A DNA stretch of 64,000 bases from Motacilla alba alba. Taxonomy: Eukaryota; Chordata; Aves; Passeriformes; Motacillidae. Position 1 is the first letter of the stretch. Each line of letters starts with the position of its first letter. This document shows positions 26,271 through 40,100 of this stretch, in pieces. The notes beneath the pieces were generated by a model. It saw nothing but the letters and a program-made list of their open reading frames with translations, had not been told where the DNA came from and searched no databases. The position numbers were made by a program, and so were the translations under genes. The stretch is from contig NC_052017.1 of the NCBI RefSeq assembly GCF_015832195.1, positions 47,755,652-47,819,651 on the forward strand, written 5' to 3'.

Positions 26271-27975
26271 AGACAGCACTGAAGGCAAGAGGCTCCTTTG
26301 ATGCCTCTGGCCTGTTGCAGATTGTTTCATTAATTGCTAGCATTAAATGTGAGCTAACTCTATGAGGGGCATAATTGGACCACTGAAGCAGGAATACTTC
26401 TTAAAGAGCACTCAAAACTCAAGAAATTAAGATGCTTCAGTCAGATGAAGAACTGTGTGTCTGCTCCAGCATCTGATCTCTCAGCTCATGTGTTATGGTG
26501 ATTGAGTTTGTGTGCTGGGAGGTGCATTATGCAGAGAAACAGACTGTATTTTCACAAACTTTACTAATGTCACATGAGCCAACATAAAGGACACAGGGAT
26601 TTTTAAGAAACCAAGCTATAGCATCATGGCCTGTGAATACAATATGGACAACCCTGGGCAGGTGCTGCCTGACCCGAGACTGGGAAGTGGTGCTTTCTAC
26701 ACAGATAACATTGACGCTGAAGCCAGCCCTGCTGCAAGGCAGCTGAGACCTAACCTAAGAAAAAAGTCTTTATCTTCATAGATACAGGTGTACCCAGCCT
26801 GCCACCTTTTATTTGAACAAAATGCATGCAAGTGTGCAGAATACAGAGGCTGTCCCCGTTAACATTTCATGCAGGCTTGCATGTCCCATTGCACTCCTGG
26901 TACTTGGAAGGAGGATCAGCACAGATTCTTTATGGTGTCTCTGGGGTCTTTAGAGAGCAGACCCCTGCAAGTGATATGGAGGATAGCACTGCTCTTGGTG
27001 CTGTAGTCTTCAGGAAGAAATGTTTTTCTTCCAGTCTGGGTATGTGGGAGCTTTTGCACTCCTAAGGAAAACTGTTAAGAAATGCCTTAGCATCCAATGA
27101 AGATTTAAGAGTAGAAATTAAACACATTTTCTGTTCTTTCCATAAAGCCCCTGTGAGTTAGTTTCCGGATGTCAGTGAAGCAGATTTGCCTGCCAGTTGT
27201 GCTAATAATACTGCCCTTACAGTTACCTCCAGAAGCCACAGGACTGTATGCATCTCTACAGAAAAACTACAGCAGGCAGTTTAAAAGCTGCAGGTATAAG
27301 ATGAGGAGTAATAATAGCTTACTCAGTATTAATTTTGTCTTGGACTGTTTTTGTGTATTTACCATTTTATTTACATGGTAAAATGCTACAAACTATATAA
27401 ATACCAAAAACACCAATGGAGGTCTGATCACACTCAATTCCTCAAGTCGAATAATTCAGCTTCCCAGTACTCATCTAGGGTCTACTTGTGTTTAGGTGGT
27501 CCACCATGGAATTTCAAAGAACCCACATGACCCTATTCAACCTTGCAGCAGGCTGAATTGCAAACCAGGTGGCTGTGCTGGCCATATTCAGCCCTGGCTG
27601 AGATACAGGTACAGCAATGGGGCTGGATAATGTTGGATAATATACACAGAAAGCATCACCTGTGGCAGGAAGGGAAAAGCCGGGGAGGGGAGACCTTTGC
27701 AAGACTGAGCTGAAAGACACAAGGCAGCAGCTGATTAGGATGTGGAGTGAATGAAAGAGAAAGCAAGAAAGCTTTGCATTCACTTTGCATTTCTTGAGCC
27801 AAAATGTGGTGATACAGAGTAATAAAGAATGTGGATGGGCTAAAACCAGAAGCTGTTCTTCAATGTTTAGTATGACTCATGCAACACTTGGTCTTGGAGA
27901 CACTGACTTGCTCCAAAGGCTCAAAATAAGATAGTTTTCCCCGTTCCATACTTCATCACATGGAAGTGGACCCTG

Positions 27976-28002
27976 CCCATCCCCTGTGCTGGTGGGGATG
28001 GG
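27976..28002. repeat. Inverted repeat, 9-bp GC-rich arms
   Basis: CCCATCCCC at 27976-27984 pairs with GGGGATGGG at 27994-28002 across a 9-bp loop. It is probably chance in a GC-rich patch. Confidence 0.8.
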
Positions 28003-28377
28003 GCTCACAGCAGACACACATCCCTTTGAAAGAGGCTTTTTCAAGCAGTTCATAGATGTCCATGTGCGAAGGCTGTTGAGCTAGGGCCAATGCCAGACTT
28101 CCCTTTTTTGGGACAACTAGCTTGACAGCAAACATTTAGCAGAGCAGATGCATTGGATAGGACTGAAAGGTTTCTCCTGGCAGGAGAGAGTGAGACTCAG
28201 TGGGTGTAAAATGAGGATAGCTTGTGAGAAAGGTGATGAAACCTGCCCAGACAGAGAAGGACCAGGAGCAGAAGAGGAGAGTGAGGGAGGGAGGCACAGA
28301 GAACCACCACTTTTTGCAGGAAGGCCACACTCCAAAGTTTTGGGGACTGTTGCTTTGTTTGGCTGCTCTTTTCCTTG

Positions 28378-28378
<1 letters not shown>

Positions 28379-28456
<78 letters not shown>

Positions 28457-28468
28457 CATCATCATCAT
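28379..28468. repeat. (ATT)26 microsatellite followed by (CAT)4
   Basis: A 78-bp pure TTA/ATT run at 28379-28456 is followed by four CAT units at 28457-28468. The apparent open frames across it, coding poly-Ile, poly-Tyr or poly-Asn, are artefacts of the repeat. Confidence 0.98.
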
Positions 28469-31400
28469 TATATTTTTTTCTTCTCCTAGACACAAGGGCA
28501 ACAAGTTGCCAGCCAGAAGCTGAACTGGTATGACCCTTGCAATGAAGAATGGCTGGAAAGACAGTGGCTGAAACGAAGAGTGGCTGGGGTGGGCAGTCTG
28601 GAAAGAGCCCAGAGGTCTGCTTTGCAATTGTGCCCATATTTCTGCAGTGCTGCCCTTGGAAGAGAGCTGGGGGTGGGATCTGCTGCCTGGGCCTGCCCGG
28701 GAGAGAGAGTTACATGGAACAGACAACACAAATTGAAGGGTTTGCTTCAGTACCACTGCTGCACTGCTTCTGTTAAACATTGAATTTTACCCACAGCTAT
28801 GTCTCATTTTTTCCTGTTTGTGATGCAAAGCTGAAATATCTCTCATTGTCTCTTGGTTTTGTGTTGTCAGCCTCTGACCCTGTTAGCTGGAAAACTGTTG
28901 GTAGCATAGTAATTATCCAGACATTGATTTACTTCATTCTAATGAAGGTAGATTTAGGTGTGTTTCTCATGGTGTGCATGTATGACTGATTAGCACATTT
29001 TAAAGCCTCCTGGCTTCCTCTCCTTCATGTGTCTCAGGAGAAGTCATTCCTTATTTTCAATATCTCATTATTGTGAGTCACTGGGTCAAAGCAGTTTGAT
29101 CTACATGATGTTCTGACAATGTTTTCAGGCTGCCAGTTGGTATGTGGCATGCAGTCCTCTCTCTTTGCCTGATGAATGATGTGCTCTTCAGAGCAGTGGG
29201 CATCTAGACTCGGCTCAATGTATGGCATTATTTCCAGTTCAACTGCTGCAACTCTGGCTTTATACTCTATACACATTGTCTAATACAGATAAAACTTCTA
29301 GACTTTGTCCATCTAGCTGCCTGTCTCAGTACTTACTGGGCACCATCCATTACTGTAACTCAGTGCTGAGCACCATAAGGAAAAATTCAGTCATGACAGA
29401 TTTTTTAAGGGTATGTACTCTTGCAATTGGATTGATGGTAATATGTGTAAGATATACACACATATTTATGCATGTGTTGCTTGTAGGTATATGAATAAAA
29501 TAATAAATTAATTTAAGCTCATTTGTTTGAAAAAATTACATTAATGTAGGCAAGTGCTGCGCAGAGTTTCTTGGGGCACTCAGGAGATGGATGTACATGC
29601 TGACCTGCAGCAGTCCTACTAAAATTTTTCTGGGCCTCTTTTGTACCAACCCTGCCAAGTGTTCATTCTCCAGGCACATAGCAGTTTTCTATATAAAGGA
29701 TGGTTTTAAAAATAACTCCTATGTACCTCTTAGATCCAGATGCTCTTTTTAGCTATGGAAAACTCAACATTTTGATGACATATATTCCCACTGGGGAAAA
29801 TATTTATTCTCCTTGCGTTGCAAAATGTAGTGTGCAAGATCTGGATGATAATTTGGGACCGCATTTATTATGAAATGCCTCAAATATGAAATGAAACACT
29901 TCTGTTGGTCTGATCCTATTTGTAGTAAAGCAAAGTACAGAAGGAGTATGCATGAGAATATCATTCACACTCCTCCCTCCTTATATTTTATGTGTTCTAT
30001 TTAGGAAGTGACCCCTACCCACCAGCCAGCAAAAGAAATTCTAGAAGAAGAAAAAGGGGAAAAATGCATCTCTTTCCTCATTTCCCATAATAATCCTGAG
30101 CAGTACCTTCAGAGGTACGGTAAAAAGTACAAGATACGTGGTAGTCAGGTGTTATCTGGTACAGATATAAATAGATAAGACAATGACATCATAAGTTTTT
30201 GGGAGAAGAGTACACTGACGAGCCTTTTGCAAAATAATGAACTTTAGTCCCTATGGCATTCAAGGGTTCTTTTTTACTTTGGATTTAAATGAGATGAGAT
30301 TGATATGGCATACTGCATTTATTCAGCATCCTTTACAGAAAGAAAGATGTCTTTAAAATGCTCAATAAATCAGACTTGTCTGCACATATTTAAAATAAAT
30401 GAGTCAGGTTAATTTTACAAAGACATCTGTCTAGTTCCATTTTAGAAAACCTACATGGTCTCCAGTGGCTTCTTTAGAAGGTTGCAGCTCTTCCAAGTCT
30501 CCCATGACACTTTCTGCCAACCCAGTGCATGTTCCTCTGATGGCATGGAGTGCTATATTTAGTCAATTGAATCTTGACAAATAATTAGAAAAAAGGGCTG
30601 TAAGCAATTCTAAGGTATCCAAAGTTTGTAGGCATAACTGTGGTAGCTCCACTGGGGCAATGAATCCACAGCTGAATGGTGTTGTGCTGCAGCACTCATC
30701 TCCAGATGGAGTCACTGAGCCCAAGCGTAGGAAGAGGTCATAGTAAACTGTGATACTGTGTTATTTACTGAAGGGAGAAGATCACGATTTGGGCAGCTCA
30801 TATTCAATTCATGTTGCTCAGCTGTTCCTAGCACATAGGAAAATAATCTATAGGCAGTTTTATGCTGTGATGAGACATTGAATGGCTAAAACTACCTTCT
30901 GATATGCCAGAAGCAAGTGTTCAGGGTGGCCCCACCACAAAACTTCCCTCTGAGTCCACATGTTACATACATAGCAGAAACACATTTTAAAATGTTTGCT
31001 AAATGTGACTAGTGCAAGTGCTGTAAATTTTAAATGGAAGTGCTTAGTAACATCTGTTGCTGACGGGTTTAGTGAGTGTGCTTCATGTTGGGTAACTGAA
31101 AATTCCATAGTCTGAAGCAAAAAAGCCAAGACACATACTATTCTCCTTCCAACCATCACATAGTCTTTATTAAGCAGATTATTAAATTAAATCTGAGCAG
31201 CATTTATCTCCTAAAATTCAATTTTTCTTAACATATGTCAGATAAAATCCATTCCATCTTCTGTCTGATTTTTAACTGCTTGCTAACACAGTACCTATTG
31301 CAAACTGCATATGGTAGTAAAAAAAGTGATGAGATACTTGTCTGGATTAAGAGTAAGGCATCCAAAATAAATTTTGGAGTAAAATGACCTTAATTTAGCA

Positions 31401-33066
31401 AAGTACTTCAGCTTTAAGCATGGAAATAGCCAATGAATCACATCCTTAAAGTAAGACTCATGTATGATATGTGCTTCTTGCTAAATTAGGCATAAATTAC
31501 ATCTACATATTGAATGGCAGCAAAAGCCCAGTAAAAAGACAAAAGCAAGCAAGCAACCAACCAAAACACAAAGAAAAGATAAACATGAAAGCTTTGGTTC
31601 AGAAGCAATAGTTTCTCAGATGTAATGCAGTCCACATAAGGCCTGTTTTTTTTTTACTCAGTCACTTTATTATTTATTGCTCAGTATCAAAAGGAATAAA
31701 ACTGACATTGATTAAAGGCCATTGTGATTTGTAGGTAATAGTCATATAATTCTTTGAATAGTATGATGCACATTGTAGGGATAAATCAAAGTCATAGAAG
31801 ACTGAAAAAGGGGGGAATCACAGTATGATGCAATCATGTAAACATTAACACATATGTATAGATTAATGCAGATTTTCTTTTCTCCACTTGACAGGCCTGA
31901 TCTAAAGTAGCAAATATTTCAGTTGTAATAAACATTTGAGTTTTTCCTTTGAATGGGTGAATACAAATATATAAAATAATCTCATAAAGCAGACAGGATT
32001 AATACGTCTCTACTGCTTTTCCTCTTGATCCTTGAGGATTATCAGAATCCTCTCCCACTGAGTTTATTGGTTATTTAAGAAAATGAGCTGAGCAAATGTT
32101 GTTTGAAGTGGAACAAAAAAAACCCTGCTGATATTCCCACAGAAGGTATGAAACCAGATACCTTTGATCAGCCAGGAGTTTGTTAATAATCAGTATGGAC
32201 CGGCTGCATTACAAAGGGCCGTGTTTCAGCAGCTGGCAGCCCTGCAACTTCCTCTGCAATTAAAGGATGCATAAGAGCAGCAAAATATGTCTCTAAGAGA
32301 CTGAAGACCAATCTGCTCTGAGAACTTCTGGTCAAGTGTAGAGTTCACCTGGATTTTTATAAGGCTTTCAGTAAGATCAGCAATTCAAATAGGGCAGCTC
32401 AGCTACTGAGACCTGGGCTATGCAACACAGATTCCACCTGATTCAATACATGGGAACAGGATCAATAGCTGCTTTTTTTAGGAAGAGCATCACCTTTGCA
32501 AAGGCCTATACTAGCCTGGCATGCAGTAGCAGGATTTAGGACACCAATTTGTGGTTAGTCACAGAAAAAACAGGCATTTTGTTTCAAGCTAGTCAAAGAA
32601 GGCATGAATTCAGCAGGGAGCTTTAGGATAGGGCTTAATCTCTACGTCATAATACATGCTAAGCTGTTTAGTGTATTTGTTGCAATTACATCCAATTAAA
32701 TACTTGGAAATTAGGTTCCCTGTCTTCAAATATCATAGGCCCCTGCTCTACAACAGAATTGGCACTGACTGACTTGTGTAATTTAGACAAGACTCACAGG
32801 TCCCACAGACCACTCCCTGAAAGGTTCCTGTGCCCAGAACACTTTTGAAGATGGAGGCTTATATGGACAAAACAGGGATGTCTGCACAGTCTCACTAGCA
32901 TGGAAAAGACTCAAGGGATGATCACGGTGGTTTATGCCAAGGAAAAATTTATGTTGGTGTATTTACTGCTGAATCTGCAAAACTTGTATTTAGCAAATGG
33001 AGAAGAGAGCTTTGGTGTGTAAGCATACCACCAAGACACTCAGTGCCTTTCTGTCACAAGTTCTGC

Positions 33067-33100
33067 CTTTTGATAATTACAGACTTTTGATAATTACAGA
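33067..33100. repeat. Perfect 17-bp tandem duplication
   Basis: CTTTTGATAATTACAGA occurs twice back to back, just beyond the proposed STAC poly(A) signal. Confidence 0.95.
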
Positions 33101-33149
33101 CTCAGTCCTGTGTGCAGCCTGTCCTTTCCTAACATTTTCAGCCTTCCAG

Positions 33150-34097
33150 TGGGTTATATAACTGCTTTATTTTTTTATAAATAGGATTAATATATAAAAT
33201 GTTTTAAGTGCAATAAACACAGAAAAATATAAAATGTTTCAAGCCTGTGGCTGTCTCCCAGCATTTTACCCATTTTCTGTATCACCGCATAAGGGTGAAG
33301 GAAACACAGAGCGATGCTTCCAAGCAGGCTTGTGAATCCAAGGATCAGCTATTTCTGTGACCTATGACAGCAGCCAACACACACCCAACATACGCTGAGA
33401 GCTTTTGTTCATATACAGAGAAAACAAAGGACACACAAATTCGCTACTCTTTCCTATGGGAAGATTGCACAGAAAGAGAAAGTTGCCAGCTTCCAGGGCA
33501 CAGTGCATTTCTTGAACTGACATTCACACGGTGTCTCCAAACTGATTTGTTATGAGACTAAACGCCAGGACTAAACGCTTAAACTCGGTTGGTATTGGGG
33601 ACGAATCTGTAGAACCACAGCCACTACAAGCATTGGACTGTAGTACGAGGACAGTTTGAACGGTACTTTCCCCCCTCCCCCGAAATACACACTTCGAACA
33701 AGAAAGCAGTCCAACAGTTTTCTAAGACACAAGAACAGGACGCTAGTTTAGTCCTTCAGAACAAGCTGTCTGTCTCCGTCAGGGTTGTAGCAGCCATCTT
33801 GCACCAGAAATCAGCCCAGGCTTTGTTTTTCTCCCTCCCTTACCTTATTCCTGTTACAGTCCAAGGGCCTCTCATTTCCCTGGTGGTTTCTGATTACATT
33901 TTCTTTCTAACATTCAACTTTTCATATTTTTAGTGTTGCTGTGGCAGTCTAAAAGTGTTTTTCTTCATGTTGTTGCAGTTTTCTCACTATTTCCCTGAAC
34001 ATCTGCAAGACAGCCCATCTGGGTTGACACAGTGTGAGATGAGGCAGACAGGCATTGCCAACAAAGGGCTCCCACTGCAGGGAGTGGGCTGCTGGAA
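33150..34097 (-). other. STAC: Probable STAC 3' untranslated region
   Basis: Sequence directly after the STAC stop codon, with no further coding match. The first AATAAA on the minus strand after the stop is at 33171-33166, which would give a 3' UTR of about 930-950 nt. The part at about 33280-33780 is richer in CpG than the flanks, which supports a selected or transcribed segment. The end is inferred; more distal AATAAA hexamers near 31671, 31678 and 31171 could extend it. Confidence 0.55.
33166..33171 (-). promoter_or_regulatory. Candidate STAC polyadenylation signal (AATAAA)
   Basis: Plus strand tttatt reads AATAAA on the minus strand. It is the first canonical hexamer downstream of the STAC stop codon, in an A/T-rich setting. 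No cleavage site can be proved from sequence alone. Confidence 0.4.
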
Positions 34098-34196
34098 TCA
34101 GATGTTTTCTAAGACGTCTGTGGGGACAAAGCCTTTCTTCTTCCCGCTGTATACCTTGATAAAGCCATCGTGTTCCTTTTCAGAAGTCACACAAAT
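34098..34196 (-). CDS. STAC: STAC terminal coding exon with stop codon
   Basis: 99 coding nucleotides, phase 0, after an acceptor reading tgtattcag. It encodes 32 residues, from ICVTSEKEHDGFIKVYSG through a lysine cluster to GFVPTDVLENI, then TGA at 34100-34098. This is the end of the second SH3-like domain; the family protein ends in the same ENI. The domain lacks the tryptophan pair seen in SH3-1, so its ligand groove is probably atypical. Changes from the mammalian protein are mostly conservative. Confidence 0.97.
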   Translation of the reverse strand: MCVTSEKEHDGFIKVYSGKKKGFVPTDVLENI

Positions 34197-37100
34197 CTGA
34201 ATACAAAAAAGGTATCAAAATGTTAAACTCTTTGCCATGATCAAAGAGACAAATTATTCCAGGGTACATATCAGGCAGGTTAGACATCCTGCTAGTTCCT
34301 TCTGTAAGTAGAACAATCCCTGTTGGACTCTCAGTTCTTTGATAAGAATCTCAAACTCACATATTTAGAGACTTACCTTTCCCCTGTCTCCCTCAAGTGC
34401 CACATGAGCATGAGAGATATCAAAATTGCTAAGAACTTTGTGGTGGATAAAAGATTTTGAAACTTGAATGTTGACTTCAGCCTACTGTAATGATCATGCG
34501 GAAGTTGTCTGTGTATGAGAAAAATGGGTATTTCAGATCACGAGCTATCTGACTCCCTTAGCACATCATGGTGAAAAGTAATCATGGGTCACTCGTAGCA
34601 GCTGACCTGAATGCAAGCATATTCTCTTTTGCATGTTAAAGGAGCGTTGGTACTTCTGAGACAAGCAGTGGATTATGATATTTACTCAGCCCTCACACCT
34701 GCAGATGCCTGTTTTGGATACCAAAATGTGTGACCCGAATCCAGCTCTTTGAGAGTGTTTCCATAACACCTGCTGCACAGGGAAGCAGTCGTGAAATCAT
34801 GTGGTCTTTATGATAGCACAAATATTACACTGTGGTAAAGGCTTTCATTTCCTCCTGACCTTTCTCATCTCAGGCATTTCCACTTTAAGGCCCTTCATGA
34901 AACATCTGGTCATGGCCGAGCCATTTGAAAGCCTAGTGGTGCAGGCACATTAGACTGGGCACAGCACCACACCAAATAAAGACTTGTTTTCAAATGTCTG
35001 TGCCAAAGAACTATATATTTCCTACTAGTCAAACAAGGTTAAAATATAGCTGGAAAACTGACGGTCCTATTGAGACCATTCCACACACTGATTTCTCATG
35101 ATGTCAGTGCCAGCCCTCTATCTGGACTAACACTCATCTCTGTCTGATAAGTATTTACAATGTTTATTTACAATAATTCACAGGATATGAAACGAACAAA
35201 AATAGCTCTAAAGTATTCCTGGATAAATCCATTCCAGCATGACTGTTATGGGTGACATCTAAATACCATGTCTGAATTCTAGAGCAGCTTGTCCTGTTGT
35301 TGCATAAAATTTACTAGCAGCACTGATGCTGCCAGAAGGAAATGAAAAGTTATAAGCAGGAGGTGAAGCTGCTTGATATTTACCACCTCTAGTACTTGGA
35401 AACAGGTGGGTGGATCTATGTACCTGCAAACAAAGTTTTGGAAAGTAAATGGACTCATTAATTTTCTTACTTATCCTGCCTACTCAACACTAATGGAATT
35501 GGATCCCTGGGGCAAAATGACTGAATACACCAACGGGGCTGACATGCAATTAGAAAGAATAATGTATTGTTGTTTGGGCTAAATTACATGAAAAGCGTGG
35601 GAGAGGTCTAGAATTGATGCTGTCTAGTTTAGGCTCTGTTGCAAAACAGCCAAGCTCATTTATGTCATGAATCCCCAGCACAGCATCTGCTTCCTCTGCA
35701 GTCACATCACCATTCAAAACAGAGAGGTGCAAAGCGCATGGACAGTGAAAGTGTTTCAAACTACTGCTATAAGTTGGTCTCTGTCTCTGAGAAAGAAATG
35801 ATGAGAGAAAAAGCCTGCAAAGAAGCACAGGACTAAGGATGGCCAAGTACGGAAGACTATCCAAGTGTAGGAAGGAACATTAGTTGAAAAGTTCCCCTTC
35901 TCAGTTGATCCATACTGCCATAAGCCTTGGCAGCTTGTCCATAAATAGAACCGGCTGGTTAAAAGGAGTATTTCACTGCATCATTGTGTTATTCTCCTAA
36001 CTGAAGATATCTGTAAGACTTCTAGCTTTTTGATAGGATCCCCAAAATTATCACATCTCCAGCAGGTCTACATTGCTCACTAAACCTGATGCATTTTTTT
36101 GCTTAACCTCCCTGGTGCTGTGCAGAACACATTGCAAGGACAGAGTGGTTTTTCCTGTTGTCTTGTATTGTCAGCAGAATGATTTGTGGACAAAAGAAAA
36201 ATACTGAATTTTCTGAACACTGTTTTTCTTTGTTTTTGGAGAGAAAAATATGGCAGATTTCTTCTATTTTTTGGTTTGGTTTTTTTTGTTTGTTTGTTTT
36301 TTGTTTGTTTTGGTTTGTTTGTTTGTTTGTTTTGTTTTGTTGTTGCTCATTTGAGTGCTCCTAGATATCAGTGTGTCCTCTGCTACAGTGGTAACTTTAG
36401 ATCTTCACTGGGCATGAGGTGTACAATGCCTTTATGTGAGAACTCTCACTCTACATACCAATGCACAGACCTGAATTCTCCCAAATTCCAGCTGAAATTC
36501 TCTCATATTAAGACACTAAGCCTTGCATGTGCCAGACTACAGAGGGCAGAGGTTTTTTCCCACTACTTTCCAAGGAAAGTTAGGGTTCACGGGCAGAGTA
36601 AGCTCAGCCACAAAATGTCACACTTTCATAATCCTGTGCAACTCAGGAGGTCTCCTGGGTCTGTGACAGCTGCTGGAACTTTGCAAAGTCCTAGAGCTGC
36701 TTCGAATTCTGCACTTTTCAGAGAAGACTGGATAAAATACCATCTATGGCCACTTTTGCTCTCATCCCCTTTTATGTATGCTGCCAAGGATTTCACTCAC
36801 AAGTTGTAGCCTGGAGATTTGGCTCTTGATTTTCTTATATGGGTGTAAATTCAGAGTAGTCCCAGATGAGGACATGGTAGCATCCAGAGTTTTGGATTTC
36901 ATCTGATGAATCAGCTGTTGTTGAGGATTAGCCCTGATGAGAGATGGCAAAGATGATGATTGTGAAGGCACGAGGTGCCACAGGTACTGACAGCTGGTCA
37001 TGGTTTTCTAAATTAAGTTGGAAACTGCTTCAAATGGCAGCTACTCAGGCTGGCATGTTTTGGGTAGCAAGCTCCTGGCCTGACCACAAAAGCGAGCCAG

Positions 37101-40100
37101 AGAAACCACTCTTCAGTGAATTTGGTAGGAACACAAAGAGGGATGGTTGGGATTTTTCCCCTGCAGTCTGGCTCAAGAAATTAGTAGCGGAGTAAGCCAC
37201 AGAGTAAGAAACGACATCTCAGGCTATTTCTCACCCAACAAGTTATCTTCAGAATTATCTGAAAGTGGGATCTATTATTATAAAGTTACTTCCCCATTCT
37301 TTCATCTCATTGTCTTTAAAAAAATAGTAAAAAAATACCCAAATGTTCAGATTGTGACTGTTGCCTGAACTTGTCAACAGCTGCCCCAGAGAATTTTTTT
37401 ATCTGTCAGTCTGCCCTGAGCAGGTGGGGGAGATGAGCAACTAGGAAATTGTCCTTTCACCTGCATGGTCATTCCTGTTCTTCTAAAGCCTGTGCTTTAT
37501 ATTTGGGCTTAAATGGCCAGTTCTCTTTGGGAGTAATTTTGAATTGCTGTAACTTTTTGCAGCTCTTCTTTCTTCTGCATAATTAACCCATCTGAGAGCC
37601 ACAGACTGGTTCTGATGAAGTAGGACTTTGGTTATGAGGGCAGTACAGTTTTAAGAGCTATCCTGGAGTCCATAGACAGTGCCAGGTCAAGAGGTCTGCA
37701 GAGTTCAAGTCTTCTGTTTGCAAGAATGACAGCACAGGGACACTGTGAGCTTCTATATCTGCTGCTGCCAGTACACCAAGGTCCTTGCCTATGTGAGCCT
37801 TGTGATGGAAATGCTGAGCAGTTCAGTTTCCAAACCCATAGAGTCATAGTGCAAATGATGATGAAGGGTTTTATATCAGTTGTTTCACTAAGTTTTGGAC
37901 CGAGAACACTGTCATGTTTTACCTATATCACTTAAGGTTTCAAAGAAGACCTGGACTAGACTGTGCCCTTGTTTTGGACTCTTGCAAATCTTTTGTGCCA
38001 TTCAGTATCCCTGAATGAATGGGGACACGCATCCCTTCTCAGCAAGACTGATGTCAATGGAAATCAGAGAGAGCTGGAAAATGACCCTGTTCTCTTTCAG
38101 CCTAGCTGTGAGGTGCAGCACTTAGAGCTGGGGAGCACATGAAGAACTTCAGCATCACTTTCAGTGATGAGTTTGCCTTTTAAGTGATTTAATTTGAATG
38201 CATAAGTCACTGTGATGAAACTGATTTTCAAAGGCAGCTGAATCATGCATGCTCTTAGAAGCTCAGCTTCTTTCACAGCATCTCAAAAATATGGGGACAT
38301 AAAGTAACTCCTAGGAAATGAGGTGAAAAGCCAGGTAGCAACAAAGCATTCAGGCTAATCAGAAGACCTGAGAGAGGTGGATTTCCTGGGTTTGTAGACT
38401 TGTCTTCCAATCCTGCCTTATTAAGCCCAGCCTTGTGGATATGAGACATTTGTAAAACACCCATCACAAAATGTTGCACTGACTTCTATGTAAACTCACA
38501 GTGCACTCTGGATGAGGCAAAGAGTTTCTGATTCCCAGTTAAAAATGTCACGATTTGGGGTAATTTCTGTTGCCCAAGACCACTGGCAATTTAAAATCAA
38601 TTGTGTTATTTAAATACAAAAAGCCCAGTTCTAAACTAATTTGTGTTAGTGTGACTGTAGATGTCAGAGGCAGCCAGGCAAAGGTATGAATGGGATCTTT
38701 TTCAAAGTAAAAGCAGACATTCAAACAGCAGATTATTTTGACTTCTTTAAAAATAAGGATGATCAAATACCTTAAAGGCTTTTTAAGAGATGCCTTTCCA
38801 AATATTGATGATATATTAGATATTTCAATTTTTTTTCTTTTGTGAACAGAGGTCAAATCAGAGCCCGTTGTCATGCAAAGAAGCATTTATATAATGTTTG
38901 ATGATGAATTTGGGTAGTCTAGGGCAGAAGTTACAGGCTGGAGAAAGTATTATATATATACAAGTGATGACACAATCAGTCAGAGTTGGAAATGATGCAG
39001 TTCATATTGTTTGTGAGAACAGCTTGAAAGTGTGGAAAGCCACCAAAATTGGTCAGGTTTGGTTTGCTTATTGATAGTCTTGCTTTACTGATGTCAGGGG
39101 CTATGCCTGCCTACCTCCTACAGATCCCTGACTGATCCCGGTGTTGCCCAGTAATCTTCTGAACTGGTTTTAAGGCTCAAAAATCTGTCAGTGAACCCTA
39201 AACTCCAAGATGTTGGCATCTTTGAAGCAGTACACTTTTTATCCTCCAGCCTGGGTTTCATATTGCATAGTGGAATTTTCAAGGGATCTTTTGTGAAAAC
39301 TAGCTTGTGCATATTGCTCAAGATGGGTGAGCAAACTGTGTTATTCTTCAGCCCTCTCCCTCAATATTGGCTTTGCCAGAAAGGTTTGCATGAAGCTGAA
39401 ACTCCAAATGTTATTTCCAAGGCATGAAACTGCCAAATGATTCCAGAAAAAGTATCACTCGCTGTGCCTCAAACTTTGAAAGTATCTCTGCTTGTATCTT
39501 AAAATGGCTTTTGTTAGGGTAGCCATGTAGCTTTGTTGATATGAATTTATTGCCTTTCGCCTTACAAGAGTAGACTCTTTACCCAGAAAAATTCATATAG
39601 GGCATGAGAGGACAGAGACCTGAAGGATAAACCATGGAAGGTATCAAGCAATATAAAGAAAATTCATATGATTCTCACAGGATAAGTTTTTCTGTTAGTG
39701 TATCATCCTTGCTTTCATTGTCAGAATGGTTCTGTGCTCTTGTTAGACCACACGGGAAGTGACTCAGTGAGGTAATTCTGCCATCATATAGTCACAGGAA
39801 TTTATTAGACCAGTTAATGAGTTTTTCTAGCTAAAGTGAGACTTGACAGGAATAAGTAGTGATGAATAATCTCCCCTGCTTGCTAATCTGGAAGAAGTCA
39901 GTGCTTTGCACATAGTACATGTATTGCATTCACAGCACTCTGAACACTGTGCCCAGAGACAGGTAACATGGCTGATGACATTCCACAGAAATTCCCCACA
40001 GACCAAAAGACAAACAAAAAAAATTCTGCCTAAGTTTTCCCAGAAGTCCCATTCAGATGACTTTGTTTTTGCCATGTCTTCCCCAATTGCACCTCTCTCT

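Larger units (their letters stand above)
22651..33149. other. Intergenic sequence downstream of STAC
   Basis: Holds the (ATT)26 array, two short inverted repeats and two small tandem duplications. No exon of the expected downstream gene DCLK3 (kinase motifs such as HRDLK or DFG) was recognised. Confidence 0.6.

Noticed and set aside
28136..28780. Open frame of 214 codons on the minus strand with poly-Ile
   Set aside because: It is kept open by the (ATT)26 array. The overlapping poly-Tyr and poly-Asn frames have the same cause.
36186..36809. Open frame of 207 codons on the plus strand
   Set aside because: It runs through the TTTG-rich tract, giving a Phe/Leu/Cys/Val-rich stretch that mimics a membrane segment, lies in a STAC intron, and shows no known domain.
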